NCBI RefSeq assembly: GCF_002843305.1
Contig: NZ_PGSG01000109.1
Coordinates: 1 to 64,000 of the forward strand
Direction: 5' to 3'
Source of the DNA: Streptomyces barkulensis
GTDB taxonomy: Bacteria; Actinomycetota; Actinomycetes; Streptomycetales; Streptomycetaceae
Length of the DNA stretch: 64,000 bases
Shown: positions 42,021 through 50,372 of the stretch, one piece after another
How positions within the stretch are numbered: the first letter of the stretch is position 1
Layout of the letters: the number at the start of each line of letters is the position of its first letter
Notes under the pieces: generated by a model
Database searches by the model: none
What the model was told of the DNA's origin: nothing
Seen by the model: only the letters and a program-made list of their open reading frames with translations
Program-made: the position numbers and the translations under genes

Positions 42021-43483
42021 AACACGACCACGGCGACCACGGCGACCACGGCGGTGCCACGGCGACCGTCGCCCCCGCCCGGGCGGCTTCCCCGCCCGGG
42101 GCCGGTGTGCGGGCCCGGGCGCTGGAGGCGCTCGGGGCCGCGCGGCGCAGGACGCTGGCCCTGACCGACTGCCTCGACGACGAGGAGCTGATGGCCCAGC
42201 ACTCGCCGCTGATGTCCCCGCTGGTCTGGGATCTGACCCATGTGGGCAACCAGGAGGAGATCTGGCTGCTGCGCGCGGCCGGCGGCCGGGAGCCGCTGCG
42301 CGCGGACCTCGACCCGCTCTACGACGCCTTCCGCAACCCCCGCGCCGACCGCCCGGCGCTGCCCCTGCTGCGTCCGCCGGAGGCCCGGCGCTACATCGCC
42401 GAGGTGCGCGAGCGGGTGCTGGGGATACTGGCCGAATCCCCGCTGGAGGGCTCGCCCCTGCTGGAGAACGCCTTCGTCTTCGGCATGACCGCCCAGCACG
42501 AGCAGCAGCACTGCGAGACGATGCTGGCCACCCACCAGCTGCGCCGGGGCCCCGCGGTGCTCGACGCCCCCGCGCCGCCCGCGGCGCCCGCGGGTGCGGC
42601 GGACCTGCCGCGCGAGGTGCTGGTGCCCGGCGGCCCGTTCACCATGGGCACCTCCGCCGATCCCTGGGCGCTGGACAACGAGCGGCCCGGTCACACCGTG
42701 GACGTGCCCGCCTTCCATCTGGACACCGTCCCGGTCACCTGCGGCGCGTACCAGGAGTTCATCGACGACGGCGGATACGACGACCCTCGCTGGTGGACTC
42801 CACAGGGCTGGGCGTACCGGCGGGAGGCGGGGCTGTCCGCACCGCTGTTCTGGGAACGCCGCGACGGTGTCTGGCTGCGCCGTCGTTTCGGCCGCACCGA
42901 GCCGGTGCCGCCCGACGAGCCCGTGATGCACGTGTGCTGGTACGAGGCGGACGCCTACGCCCGCTGGGCGGGTCGCCGGCTGCCCACCGAGGCGGAGTGG
43001 GAGAAGGCCGCCCGCCACGATCCGGCCACCGGCCGTTCGCTGCGCCACCCCTGGGGGGACGCCGAGCCGACCCCGGAACTGGCCAACCTCGGCCAGCGGC
43101 ATCTGCGGCCCGCTCCGGCCGGCGCGTATCCCTCGGGGGCCGCGCCGTGCGGGGCGCGGCAGCTGCTCGGCGACGTGTGGGAGTGGACCTCCTCCGACTT
43201 CGCCGGCTACCCCGGCTTCGCCGCCTTCCCCTACCGGGAGTACTCCGAGGTGTTCTTTCCCGGCGGCGAGCACGGCGGACAGGACGGGCACGGCGGACAG
43301 GGCGGACAGGACGGACGCGGCGGGCACGCCGAGTACAAGGTGCTGCGCGGCGGCTCCTTCGCCGCGCACCCGGTCGCCTGCCGCGGCACCTTCCGCAACT
43401 GGGACTTCCCCGTCCGGCGGCAGATCTTCTGCGGTTTCCGCACCGCCCGGGACGCCGCCCCCTCGGGGAAAGGAGGCCGGTAG
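42017..43483 (+). CDS. egtB: Ergothioneine synthesis: iron(II)-dependent sulfoxide synthase
   Basis: Couples hercynine and gamma-glutamylcysteine using Fe(II) and oxygen. 488 residues: an N-terminal HDHGDHGDHGG run, a DinB-like helical domain with iron ligands DLTHVGNQEE (His) and HEQQHCETML (His-x3-His), and a C-terminal formylglycine-type domain (VPGGPFTMGTSADPWALDNERPGH, VWEWTSSDF, YKVLRGGSF). The GTG at 42017 overlaps the egtA stop. A repetitive GGQDG/GGH insert (about residues 415-434) just before YKVLRGGSF is not seen in typical homologues as I recall them. Confidence 0.93.
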   Translation: MKHDHGDHGDHGGATATVAPARAASPPGAGVRARALEALGAARRRTLALTDCLDDEELMAQHSPLMSPLVWDLTHVGNQEEIWLLRAAGGREPLRADLDPLYDAFRNPRADRPALPLLRPPEARRYIAEVRERVLGILAESPLEGSPLLENAFVFGMTAQHEQQHCETMLATHQLRRGPAVLDAPAPPAAPAGAADLPREVLVPGGPFTMGTSADPWALDNERPGHTVDVPAFHLDTVPVTCGAYQEFIDDGGYDDPRWWTPQGWAYRREAGLSAPLFWERRDGVWLRRRFGRTEPVPPDEPVMHVCWYEADAYARWAGRRLPTEAEWEKAARHDPATGRSLRHPWGDAEPTPELANLGQRHLRPAPAGAYPSGAAPCGARQLLGDVWEWTSSDFAGYPGFAAFPYREYSEVFFPGGEHGGQDGHGGQGGQDGRGGHAEYKVLRGGSFAAHPVACRGTFRNWDFPVRRQIFCGFRTARDAAPSGKGGR

Positions 43484-44317
43484 ATGTGCCGCCACCTGGC
43501 CTATCTGGGGCCCCCGCTGAGTCTGCGCGAGCTGCTGATCGACCCGCCCGGGGGTCTGTACACCCAGTCCTGGGCCCCTCGCAGACAGCGGTACGGCACC
43601 GTCAACGCCGACGGGTTCGGCATCGGCTGGTATCCGCAGGACGGGACGCCGCCCGCGCGCTACCGGCGCGCGGTGCCGGTGTGGGCCGACGGCAACCTGC
43701 CCGATCTGGCCCGCACCGTGCGCAGCGGCGCGGTGCTGGCGGCGGTCCGCTCGGCCACGCCGGGCACCACCCAGGACGAGTCGGCCGCGGCGCCGTACCG
43801 GGAGGGGCGGTGGCTGTTCAGCCACAACGGCGCCGTCCCCGACTGGACCCGCGCACTGACCGAGCTCGTGGGGGACCTGACGGCCGAGGACCTGCTGGCG
43901 GTGGAGTCCCGCTGCGACTCCGCGCTGCTGTGGCTCCTGGTCCGCCACCGCCTGCGGGCCGGGCGGCCCGCCGGGCCGGCGCTGGCCGACGTCGCCGCGC
44001 GGACCGCGTGGGCGTGCCCGGAGGCGCGGGCGAACCTGCTCCTCACCGACGGCCGGAGCGTCATCGCGACCCGCTGCGGCGACTCCCTGTGGTACCGCAC
44101 GGCGCCCGGCGCCGTGCTCGTCGCATCCGAGCCCTTCGAGCCGTCCGGGCCCTTCGAGCCGTCCGGCGGGGAGCCGTCCGGCGGGGACGGCTGGCGGGAG
44201 GTTCCCGAGCACTCCCTGCTGCGGGCCACGGCGGAGAGCGTCGAGATCACCCCGCTGCCCGCCGCGCCCGCCCCCCGCCCCGCCCCTCCCCTGTCCGAGA
44301 GGATGCCCACCGCATGA
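43484..44317 (+). CDS. egtC: Ergothioneine synthesis: gamma-glutamyl hercynylcysteine sulfoxide hydrolase
   Basis: Class II glutamine amidotransferase-fold hydrolase that removes glutamate from the EgtB product. 277 residues. Cys2 is the nucleophile after Met removal (MCRHLAYLGPPLSLRELL), followed by conserved NADGFGIGWY and FSHNGAVPDW. It starts directly after the egtB stop with no gap. The C-terminal segment contains a FEPSGPFEPSGGEPSGGD repeat, suggesting recent duplication of a 21-bp unit. Confidence 0.93.
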   Translation: MCRHLAYLGPPLSLRELLIDPPGGLYTQSWAPRRQRYGTVNADGFGIGWYPQDGTPPARYRRAVPVWADGNLPDLARTVRSGAVLAAVRSATPGTTQDESAAAPYREGRWLFSHNGAVPDWTRALTELVGDLTAEDLLAVESRCDSALLWLLVRHRLRAGRPAGPALADVAARTAWACPEARANLLLTDGRSVIATRCGDSLWYRTAPGAVLVASEPFEPSGPFEPSGGEPSGGDGWREVPEHSLLRATAESVEITPLPAAPAPRPAPPLSERMPTA

Positions 44318-45288
44318 CGTCCCGGTTCACCCTCGACCGCCGGCTCCCCGAGCACCACCTCGCCGACTCGCTGCGCGCCGATGTCCTCGCCGGACTGACC
44401 GCTCCGCCCAGGACGCTGCCGCCCAAGTGGTTCTACGACGCCCGCGGCAGCAAGCTGTTCGACGAGATCACCCGGCTGCCCGAGTACTACCCGACCCGGG
44501 CCGAACGGGAGATCCTGCGACTGCGTGCGGCCGATGTCGCGGAGCTCACCGGCGCCCGCACCCTGGTGGAACTCGGCTCGGGGTCCTCGGACAAGACCCG
44601 CCTGCTCATCGACGCGCTCCTGCGCCGCGGGACCCTGGAGAGCTACGCGCCCGTCGACGTCAGCGAGTCCGCCCTGTCCGCGGCGGGCGAGGCGCTGTGC
44701 CACGAGTATCCCGGGCTGCGCATCGCGGCCACCGTCGCCGACTTCGGCGACCGTCTGCGTCTGCCGGCCGGTCCCGGCCCGCGGCTGGTCGCCTTCCTGG
44801 GCGGCACTCTGGGCAACCTCGACACCGCGGAGCGCACCGCCTTCCACGAGCGGCTGCGCTCCTGCCTCGGCGCGGGGGACGCCCTGCTGCTCGGTGCGGA
44901 CCTGGTCAAGGACGAGGACGTCCTGGTGCGCGCCTACAACGACGCGCAGGGGATCACCGCGGAGTTCAACAAGAACGTGCTGCGGGTGCTCAACCGCGAG
45001 CTGGGCGCCGACTTCGACCCCGGTTCCTTCGACCACCTGGCCGTGTGGAACCGCGGGGAGGAGCGCATCGAGATGCGGCTGCGGTCCCGGACCGAGCACA
45101 CCGTGACTCTGCCCGCGCTCGATGTGAAGATCCCCCTCGCGCGCGGGGAGGAGGTGCGCACGGAGATCTCGGTGAAGTTCCGCCGCGCCGGACTGACCGA
45201 CGAGCTGCGCCGGCACGGCTTCGCGGTGACCCGCTGGTGGACCGACGCCCGGGAGCGTTTCGCCCTGCTGCTGGCCGTACCCCGCTGA
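44314..45288 (+). CDS. egtD: Ergothioneine synthesis: histidine N-alpha-methyltransferase
   Basis: Uses three SAM to trimethylate histidine into hercynine. 324 residues. LPPKWFYDARGSKLFDEITRLPEYYPTRAE at the N-terminus, SAM motif VELGSGSSDKTRLL (about 88-101), VAFLGGTLGNL, and the substrate-recognition stretch LVKDEDVLVRAYNDAQGITAEFNKNVLRVLNREL with Asn/Tyr ligands. The ATG overlaps the egtC stop (ATGA). EgtD is the committed step; in this cluster it comes last. Confidence 0.94.
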   Translation: MTSRFTLDRRLPEHHLADSLRADVLAGLTAPPRTLPPKWFYDARGSKLFDEITRLPEYYPTRAEREILRLRAADVAELTGARTLVELGSGSSDKTRLLIDALLRRGTLESYAPVDVSESALSAAGEALCHEYPGLRIAATVADFGDRLRLPAGPGPRLVAFLGGTLGNLDTAERTAFHERLRSCLGAGDALLLGADLVKDEDVLVRAYNDAQGITAEFNKNVLRVLNRELGADFDPGSFDHLAVWNRGEERIEMRLRSRTEHTVTLPALDVKIPLARGEEVRTEISVKFRRAGLTDELRRHGFAVTRWWTDARERFALLLAVPR

Positions 45289-45343
45289 CATGCCGGCGGA
45301 CCGGGAGGGGTACCCGGGGCGTCCCGACCGGAAGGAGACAGCG

Positions 45344-45811
45344 ATGCGTCCACTGACCCAGGGACTGGTGGCCGGGTCCGTCGGCACGGCCGCTCTCAAC
45401 ATCACGACCTACGGGGACATGCTGCTGCGGGCACGGCCGGCCAGCTCCGTGCCCTCCGATGTCGTCGACCGGCTCGCCGAGCGCACCGGTGTCGGGCTGG
45501 GCGAGGACGAGGAGGCGTCGAACCGCAAGGAAGCGGCCGGGGCTCTGCTGGGCTTCGTCACCGGCCTCGGCGTCACCGCGGCCTACGCGCTGGTGAGCGG
45601 ACGACGGCGAACGCCGCCCGTGCCGGTGACCGCGCCGCTGCTCGGAGCCGCCGCCATGGCCGGCAGTGATGTGTCCGCCACCGCGCTCGGCGTCACCGAT
45701 CCCCGTTCCTGGAGCCGCTCCGCATGGCTGTCGGACATCGTGCCGCACCTGGTGTACGGCCTCGCCGCCGGCGCGACGCTCCGGGCGCTGCGGGGGCGCG
45801 CCCCCCGGTGA
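45344..45811 (+). CDS. Small predicted membrane protein
   Basis: 155 residues. Three to four weakly hydrophobic Gly/Ala segments (about 8-22, 65-85, 100-120, 130-145), start ATG 45344 after GAAGGAG. The central part holds ADRLAERTGVGLGEDEEASNRKEAAGALLG. Family not recognised, but Streptomyces genomes carry many proteins of this general kind next to stress genes. It could be part of the egt operon, being 55 bp downstream of egtD with its own good site. Function unknown. Confidence 0.7.
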   Translation: MRPLTQGLVAGSVGTAALNITTYGDMLLRARPASSVPSDVVDRLAERTGVGLGEDEEASNRKEAAGALLGFVTGLGVTAAYALVSGRRRTPPVPVTAPLLGAAAMAGSDVSATALGVTDPRSWSRSAWLSDIVPHLVYGLAAGATLRALRGRAPR

Positions 45812-45831
45812 CCAAGCCGCCCGCGGACGAG

Positions 45832-47052
45832 TCAGCCCGCTCCGCCGGGCGCCCGTGCCGGCGGGGCCGCGCCCTCGGCCGCCCGCACCACCGAGGCGAG
45901 CAGCGCCTCTCCTCCCCTGGCGGCCACGATCTGGAGCCCGGCCGGGCAGCCGTCGCCGGTGAGACCCGCCGGGACGCTGACCGCCGGATGGCCGCTGAGG
46001 TTGAAGGCCCAGGTCAGTGCCGTGCTGTACCGGTCGCCCGGCCCGTCGTGGCCGTGGGGCCGGTTGGGGGTGGCCGGGGTCAGCAGCAGCCGGCCGCCGG
46101 CGAGGAGCGTGTCGAGGCGCGCGTCGTTCTCCGCCCGTGTCCGCTGCGCCGCCGCCCGGTCCCCGTCCGGGGCTCGCAGGGCGAGCCACGCCGGTCCGGG
46201 GTCCAGCAGTACGGCACCCCCTTCCGGCCCTTCCGGGGGCTCCAGGCGTACGACGCCCGCCGCGGCCAACCCGTCCACCGCCGCCCTCGTCACCCGGACG
46301 ACATCCGGGTCGCTCTGCGCGAACCCCAGGTCCGGCGACCACACCGCGGCCACCGGCTCCCCGGCCCCCTCCCCGGCGCTCTCCCCGGCGCCCCGGGCGG
46401 GTATGCCGGGCACACACTCCAGCCAGGCCGCGAGGTCCGCCGCGCACCGGACCAGGACGCCGGGCGCGGCCAGGCCCGAACGGTCCGCCACGGGCAGCAG
46501 CCCGTTGGTCGTCTTCAGCCCGAGCACCCCGCACCACGCCGCCGGGACGCGCACCGAGCCGGCGCCGTCGGCCCCGGTGGCCATCGGCACCATCCCTGCC
46601 GCGACCGCCGCCGCCGAACCCGCGGACGAGCCCCCCGGCGACCGGTCCCGGCGCCAGGGGTTGACGGTGGGGCCGCCGGCTCCCAGGCCCCAGGTCCGCC
46701 ACGGCGTGCCAGGCCCGGGGACCGAGGTCGCCCCGACCGGTACGCATCCGGCCGCCAGCAGCCGCCGGACCGGACCGGCCGGCCTCCCGGCCGGGCCCGC
46801 CGTCCCCGCCTTCACCCCGATGGGCACCCCGGCCAGCGGCAGCCGGTCGCCCGCCGCGACCCCGCGGTCCACCTCGGCCGCACGTGCCCGCGCCCCGTCC
46901 GCCCACACCTCCCGGAAGGCGCACAGCGACGGCTCCAGCCGGGCGACCCGGCCCAGTGCCGCCTCCACCACCTCGGCGGCGGACACCTCGCGCCGCGCCA
47001 CCGCACCGGCGATCGCCACCGCGGACAGCCCCGCGTACGTCTCCCCGTCCAC
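45832..47052 (-). CDS. Amidase-signature family protein
   Basis: 406 residues of the amidase signature (GatA-like) family, shorter than usual. The Ser-cisSer-Lys triad can be read as Lys in LAGVPIGVKAGTAG, cis-Ser in SPGGSSAGSAAAVAAGMVP and nucleophile Ser in ATGADGAGSVRVPA, where the usual GTDGGGS is altered to GADGAGS. Two insertions of Gly/Ala are visible. C-terminal end SGHPAVSVPAGLTGDGCPAGLQIVA is normal. Could hydrolyse an amide or act on a secondary metabolite; not part of a Gat complex as no gatBC genes are nearby. Convergent with the 45344 gene. Confidence 0.82.
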   Translation of the reverse strand: MDGETYAGLSAVAIAGAVARREVSAAEVVEAALGRVARLEPSLCAFREVWADGARARAAEVDRGVAAGDRLPLAGVPIGVKAGTAGPAGRPAGPVRRLLAAGCVPVGATSVPGPGTPWRTWGLGAGGPTVNPWRRDRSPGGSSAGSAAAVAAGMVPMATGADGAGSVRVPAAWCGVLGLKTTNGLLPVADRSGLAAPGVLVRCAADLAAWLECVPGIPARGAGESAGEGAGEPVAAVWSPDLGFAQSDPDVVRVTRAAVDGLAAAGVVRLEPPEGPEGGAVLLDPGPAWLALRAPDGDRAAAQRTRAENDARLDTLLAGGRLLLTPATPNRPHGHDGPGDRYSTALTWAFNLSGHPAVSVPAGLTGDGCPAGLQIVAARGGEALLASVVRAAEGAAPPARAPGGAG

Positions 47053-47131
47053 CGCCGGCCCCCTGAATCACCAGCCCCCGAGGCCCCGGTCCCGAAGCCC
47101 CGGCCCCGAGGCCCCGGGCCTCCCGGATCCC

Positions 47132-47617
47132 TCAGGCCGCCGCGGCCGCCGGGGGCTCCTCGTCGTCCTCCGGGAGCCTGCACACCCGCTGCAGGAAGAC
47201 GGCCGCCGCCACCACCGCCGCGCCCGCCAGCACCGACAGGCCGGCGTAGATCGCCTGGTCCCGGCGGGCGGGCACGTCCATGGCGCCGAAGAGCAGATAG
47301 ACGCCCGCGCCGCCGTACGCGCCCGCGGCCAGGGCTGCCACCAGCGCGCTGGCCTGCCCCAGGACGACGGCGCGGGCGGCCATCATCGGCTCCACGCCCT
47401 TCGCGCCGGGCCGCCGCTCGCGCTGGGCGCGCAGCCGGGCGCGGATCGACAGCGCGGTGGCGGTCAGGATCGTGGCGATCACCGCGAGCACGATCGGGGC
47501 CGCGACGGGCACGGCGGGCAGGGTGCCCAGCGCGTCCCACATCCGGGCCCCTGCCCAGGACAGCACCAGCGCGAGCGCGAAGATGCCGGCCAGCGTTCTG
47601 ATCCGTAGTTCCCTCAC
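47132..47617 (-). CDS. DUF3180 membrane protein
   Basis: 161 residues, four membrane segments (about 6-22, 28-46, 78-96, 114-134), a typical companion of folK in actinobacteria. The GTG at 47617 has GGGGAG four bases upstream; an alternative start 12 bases earlier is less likely. No biochemical role is known for the family. It is 190 bp downstream of folK, the space containing a repetitive GGAGCCGGT stretch. Confidence 0.82.
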   Translation of the reverse strand: MRELRIRTLAGIFALALVLSWAGARMWDALGTLPAVPVAAPIVLAVIATILTATALSIRARLRAQRERRPGAKGVEPMMAARAVVLGQASALVAALAAGAYGGAGVYLLFGAMDVPARRDQAIYAGLSVLAGAAVVAAAVFLQRVCRLPEDDEEPPAAAAA

Positions 47618-47807
47618 GGGACTCCCCACGTCACTCGGCGCTCCCCGAGGGGGCGCCGCCCAAACAGCACCGTCGAAACCGCGTCGCGGCCACCGCGGCC
47701 GTCGCGGCCACCGCAGCCGCTGGAGAGCCTTGCCCGTACGGCACCGCCCACACCCCTGGAGCCGGTGGAGCCAGTGGAGCCGGTGGGCCCGGCCGTGCCG
47801 CGGCCGG

Positions 47808-48404
47808 TCACTCCGGCAGGCTCAGTCCCAGGTCCTCCCGGCGTGCCACGCCCTCCCGGCCCACGGCGCCCAGGAGGTCGGCCACCGGGCCGTGCCCGGG
47901 AACCTCGGCCTCGGGGTCCACATCGTGCCACGGCGCCAGAACGAAGGCGCGCTCGTGGCACCGGGGGTGCGGCAGGGTCAGTTCCGGGTCGTCGGAGACG
48001 ACGTCCTGGTACGCCACGATGTCCACGTCGATCGTCCGCGGACCCCAGTGCTCGTCGCGGGCCCGTGCGTAGGCCTCCTCGATGGCGTGGGCCCGCTCCA
48101 GCAGCGAACCGGGCGGCAGGGTGGTTTTGAGCAGGACGACGGCGTTGAGGTAGGAGGGCTGGCTGCCCGGCTCCACGCCCCACGGCTCGGTCTCGTACAC
48201 CGGTGAGACGGCCTTGACCCGCACCCCCGGGGTCTCCTCCAGCGCGTCGATCGCTCCCTGGAGCGTCTCCATGCGGTTGCCCAGGTTGCTCCCGAGCGAG
48301 ATGACGGCGCGCTTGGGGTTGTGCAGGGTCACGTCGGCGGCGTCCACCTGGTGCACCACCGAGGCGGGCACCGGCTGTACGGTCGGGTCGCTGTTCGGCG
48401 TCAT
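47808..48404 (-). CDS. folK: 2-amino-4-hydroxy-6-hydroxymethyldihydropteridine pyrophosphokinase
   Basis: Transfers pyrophosphate from ATP to the pterin in folate synthesis. 198 residues with a 25-residue leader before the conserved start. Motifs: AVISLGSNLGNRMETLQGAID, VSPVYETEPWG, the pterin/ATP site GPRTIDVDIVAYQDV, and LPHPRCHERAFVLAPWHDV. The ATG overlaps the folB stop (ATGA), so folB and folK are coupled. Confidence 0.93.
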   Translation of the reverse strand: MTPNSDPTVQPVPASVVHQVDAADVTLHNPKRAVISLGSNLGNRMETLQGAIDALEETPGVRVKAVSPVYETEPWGVEPGSQPSYLNAVVLLKTTLPPGSLLERAHAIEEAYARARDEHWGPRTIDVDIVAYQDVVSDDPELTLPHPRCHERAFVLAPWHDVDPEAEVPGHGPVADLLGAVGREGVARREDLGLSLPE

Positions 48405-48760
48405 ACGCGGCTCCGCTTGATGGTGATGGTCACGTCGTCGAACGGGACGGTGACGGGGGCCTCGGGCTTGTGGACGGTGACCTCCACCTCGCGCACCGCG
48501 TCGTGCGCCAGGCACTGGTCGGCGATCCGCTGGGCGAGGGTCTCGATCAGGTCGACAGGCTCGCCCCCGACGATCGCGGCGACCTCCTCGGCGACGATGC
48601 CGTAGTGCACCGTCTTCGTGAGGTCGTCACCCGCGGCCGCGGGGCGGGTGTCCAGGCCCATCGCCAGGTCCACCACGAAGGTCTGTCCCTGCTTCCGTTC
48701 CCGCTCGAACACCCCGTGATGCCCGCGGATCCTCAGTCCGCGCAGCGCGACACGGTCCAC
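48401..48760 (-). CDS. folB: Dihydroneopterin aldolase
   Basis: 119 residues, the expected size. Conserved GLRIRGHHGVFERERKQGQTFVVDL with catalytic Glu/Tyr region, VHYGIVAEEV, LIETLAQRIAD and the C-terminal KPEAPV. Converts dihydroneopterin to hydroxymethyl-dihydropterin and glycolaldehyde. GTG start at 48760 follows GGGAG by seven bases. It lies 144 bp downstream of the NTF2-like gene, beyond a long hairpin, so it may have its own promoter. Confidence 0.92.
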   Translation of the reverse strand: MDRVALRGLRIRGHHGVFERERKQGQTFVVDLAMGLDTRPAAAGDDLTKTVHYGIVAEEVAAIVGGEPVDLIETLAQRIADQCLAHDAVREVEVTVHKPEAPVTVPFDDVTITIKRSRV

Positions 48761-48826
48761 GCGCTCTCACTCCCGTCGGTCGTACGGATGCGGCGGCGGG
48801 CCGGTGGCCTCCATGCCCCGCACCCC

Positions 48827-48880
48827 GGTGTCCGGCGGGACCGGCACCGGCGAAGACCGGTGCCGGTCCCGCCGGACACC
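48827..48880 (-). terminator. Very long hairpin between the NTF2-like gene and folB
   Basis: A 24-bp perfect stem (48827-48850 with 48857-48880) with a CGAAGA loop, 25 bases past the stop of the NTF2-like gene. It should end or attenuate the folE-folP transcript before folB. Confidence 0.75.
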
Positions 48881-48904
48881 AGAGCCACTCTCTCAGACCG
48901 GCGC

Positions 48905-49402
48905 TCAGAGCACGGTCCCGCCCTCGCCGTCGACGCCGTCGATCCCCTCACCGTCACCGTCCCCGTCGTCGTCCTCGTCCTCGACGAGGACCGGGGAGCC
49001 GTGGTGCGCCCACACCCGCCACCGGCCGTCCTCCGCCCTGCGGAAGACGTTGGTGGCGACCACCAGCCCGCCGACCAGGGGCCCGGCCGAGCCGTCCTCC
49101 TCCGCGGGGCCGCCGCTGAGGATGTTCTCGGTGCAGGTGACCAGGGCGGTGTCGCCCGCCACGGAGACCTCGACATCGGTCAGGAAGAACTGGATGTACT
49201 CGGTGTTGGCCATGATCAGCGCGTACGAGCGCAGCACCTCGTCGCGTCCGGTGAGCACCGGCCAGCCCGGGTGCACGACGCTGACCTCGTCGTGCAGCCA
49301 GCTCTCGGCCAGGGCGTCGAGGTCGCCGCGCTCCACCGCGTCGTACAGCGCGGCGTTCGCCGCCTCCACGGCCTCGACGTCCGTACGGGCCTCTCCGCTC
49401 AC
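48905..49402 (-). CDS. NTF2-like/SnoaL-family protein in the folate operon
   Basis: 165 residues. Cone-like alpha+beta fold seen as VEAVEAANAALYDAVERGDLDALAESWLHDEVSVVHPGWPVLTGRDEVLRSYALIM, then beta strands FFLTDVEVSVAGDTALVTCTENI, GGLVVATNVFRR, and GRWRVWAHHGSPV. The C-terminal 23 residues are almost all Asp, Glu and Gly (EDEDDDGDGDGEGIDGVDGEG), an unusual acidic tail. The GTG at 49402 overlaps the folP stop (GTGA). Substrate unknown; NTF2-like proteins include isomerases, hydrolases and binding proteins, and coupling with folP hints at a pterin-related role. Confidence 0.8.
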   Translation of the reverse strand: MSGEARTDVEAVEAANAALYDAVERGDLDALAESWLHDEVSVVHPGWPVLTGRDEVLRSYALIMANTEYIQFFLTDVEVSVAGDTALVTCTENILSGGPAEEDGSAGPLVGGLVVATNVFRRAEDGRWRVWAHHGSPVLVEDEDDDGDGDGEGIDGVDGEGGTVL

Positions 49403-50265
49403 CTGGCTCCCTCCAGGGCCCGGGCCACCCGGACCGCGTCCGCGCTCGCCCGTACCTCGTGCACCCGTACCGCCCAGGCGCCCTCGCGCGCCACGAGCGC
49501 CGAGACCGCGGCGGTGGCCGCGTCCCGTTCCCGGGCGGGCGGCACCTCGCCGCCGTCGCCCGCCAGCACCCGGCCCAGGAACCGCTTCCGGGAGGCCGCT
49601 ACCAGCACCGGCCGTCCCAGCTCCCGGCGCAGCCGGGCGGTGGCGTCCACCAGGGCCAGGTCGTGGGCGGCCTGCTTGGCGAAGCCCAGCCCGGGATCGA
49701 CGACGATCCGCTCCGGGGCGATCCCGCCGTCCACCGCCTGCTCCACAGCGGCGCGCAGCTCGCCGATCACCTCGGTGACGGTGTCGGTGTAGACGGCCCG
49801 GTCGTTCATGTCGATGCTCTGGCCGCGCCAGTGCATCACCACGTACGGCACCCCGGCGGCGGCGACCACCGGGACCATGCGCGGGTCCGCGCGCCCACCG
49901 CTGACGTCGTTGACCAGGCGGGCACCGGCCTCCACCGCCTGCTCGGCCACGGACGCCCGCATGGTGTCCACGCTGATGACCACGCCCTCCCGGGCCAGTT
50001 CGCGGACCACCGGGATGACCCGGCGCAGCTCCTCGGCCTCGTCCACACGGGTCGCGCCGGGCCGGGTGGACTCGCCGCCCACGTCGACCAGGTCGGCGCC
50101 CTCGGCCACCAGGGCCAGACCGTGCTTGACCGCGGCCCCGGTGTCGAACCAGCGGCCTCCGTCGGAGAAGGAGTCCGGCGTGACGTTCACCACGCCCATG
50201 ACCGCGCACCGGTCCCATGCCGGCAGCCCGGCCACTTCCCCGCGGGGGACGCGCAAGGTACTCAT
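49399..50265 (-). CDS. folP: Dihydropteroate synthase
   Basis: Condenses hydroxymethyl-dihydropterin pyrophosphate with p-aminobenzoate. 288 residues. Family motifs: VMGVVNVTPDSFSDGGRWFD (pyrophosphate loop), VDVGGESTRPGA, ISVDTMRASVAE, LVNDVSG and DPGLGFAKQAAHDLAL, with the sulfonamide-site sequence ASRKRFLG. ATG 50265 starts MSTLRVPRGE. 107 bp downstream of folE on the same strand. Confidence 0.95.
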   Translation of the reverse strand: MSTLRVPRGEVAGLPAWDRCAVMGVVNVTPDSFSDGGRWFDTGAAVKHGLALVAEGADLVDVGGESTRPGATRVDEAEELRRVIPVVRELAREGVVISVDTMRASVAEQAVEAGARLVNDVSGGRADPRMVPVVAAAGVPYVVMHWRGQSIDMNDRAVYTDTVTEVIGELRAAVEQAVDGGIAPERIVVDPGLGFAKQAAHDLALVDATARLRRELGRPVLVAASRKRFLGRVLAGDGGEVPPARERDAATAAVSALVAREGAWAVRVHEVRASADAVRVARALEGAR

Positions 50266-50372
50266 GCCGTCCAGCGTAGGCGTTCCGCGGGCGCCTCCCC
50301 GTCACCGCCCCGTCGGACGGCCCGCGGCCGAACGGAGGCCGGCGGGCGGCCGGGCGGGCAGCCGGCGGGCGG

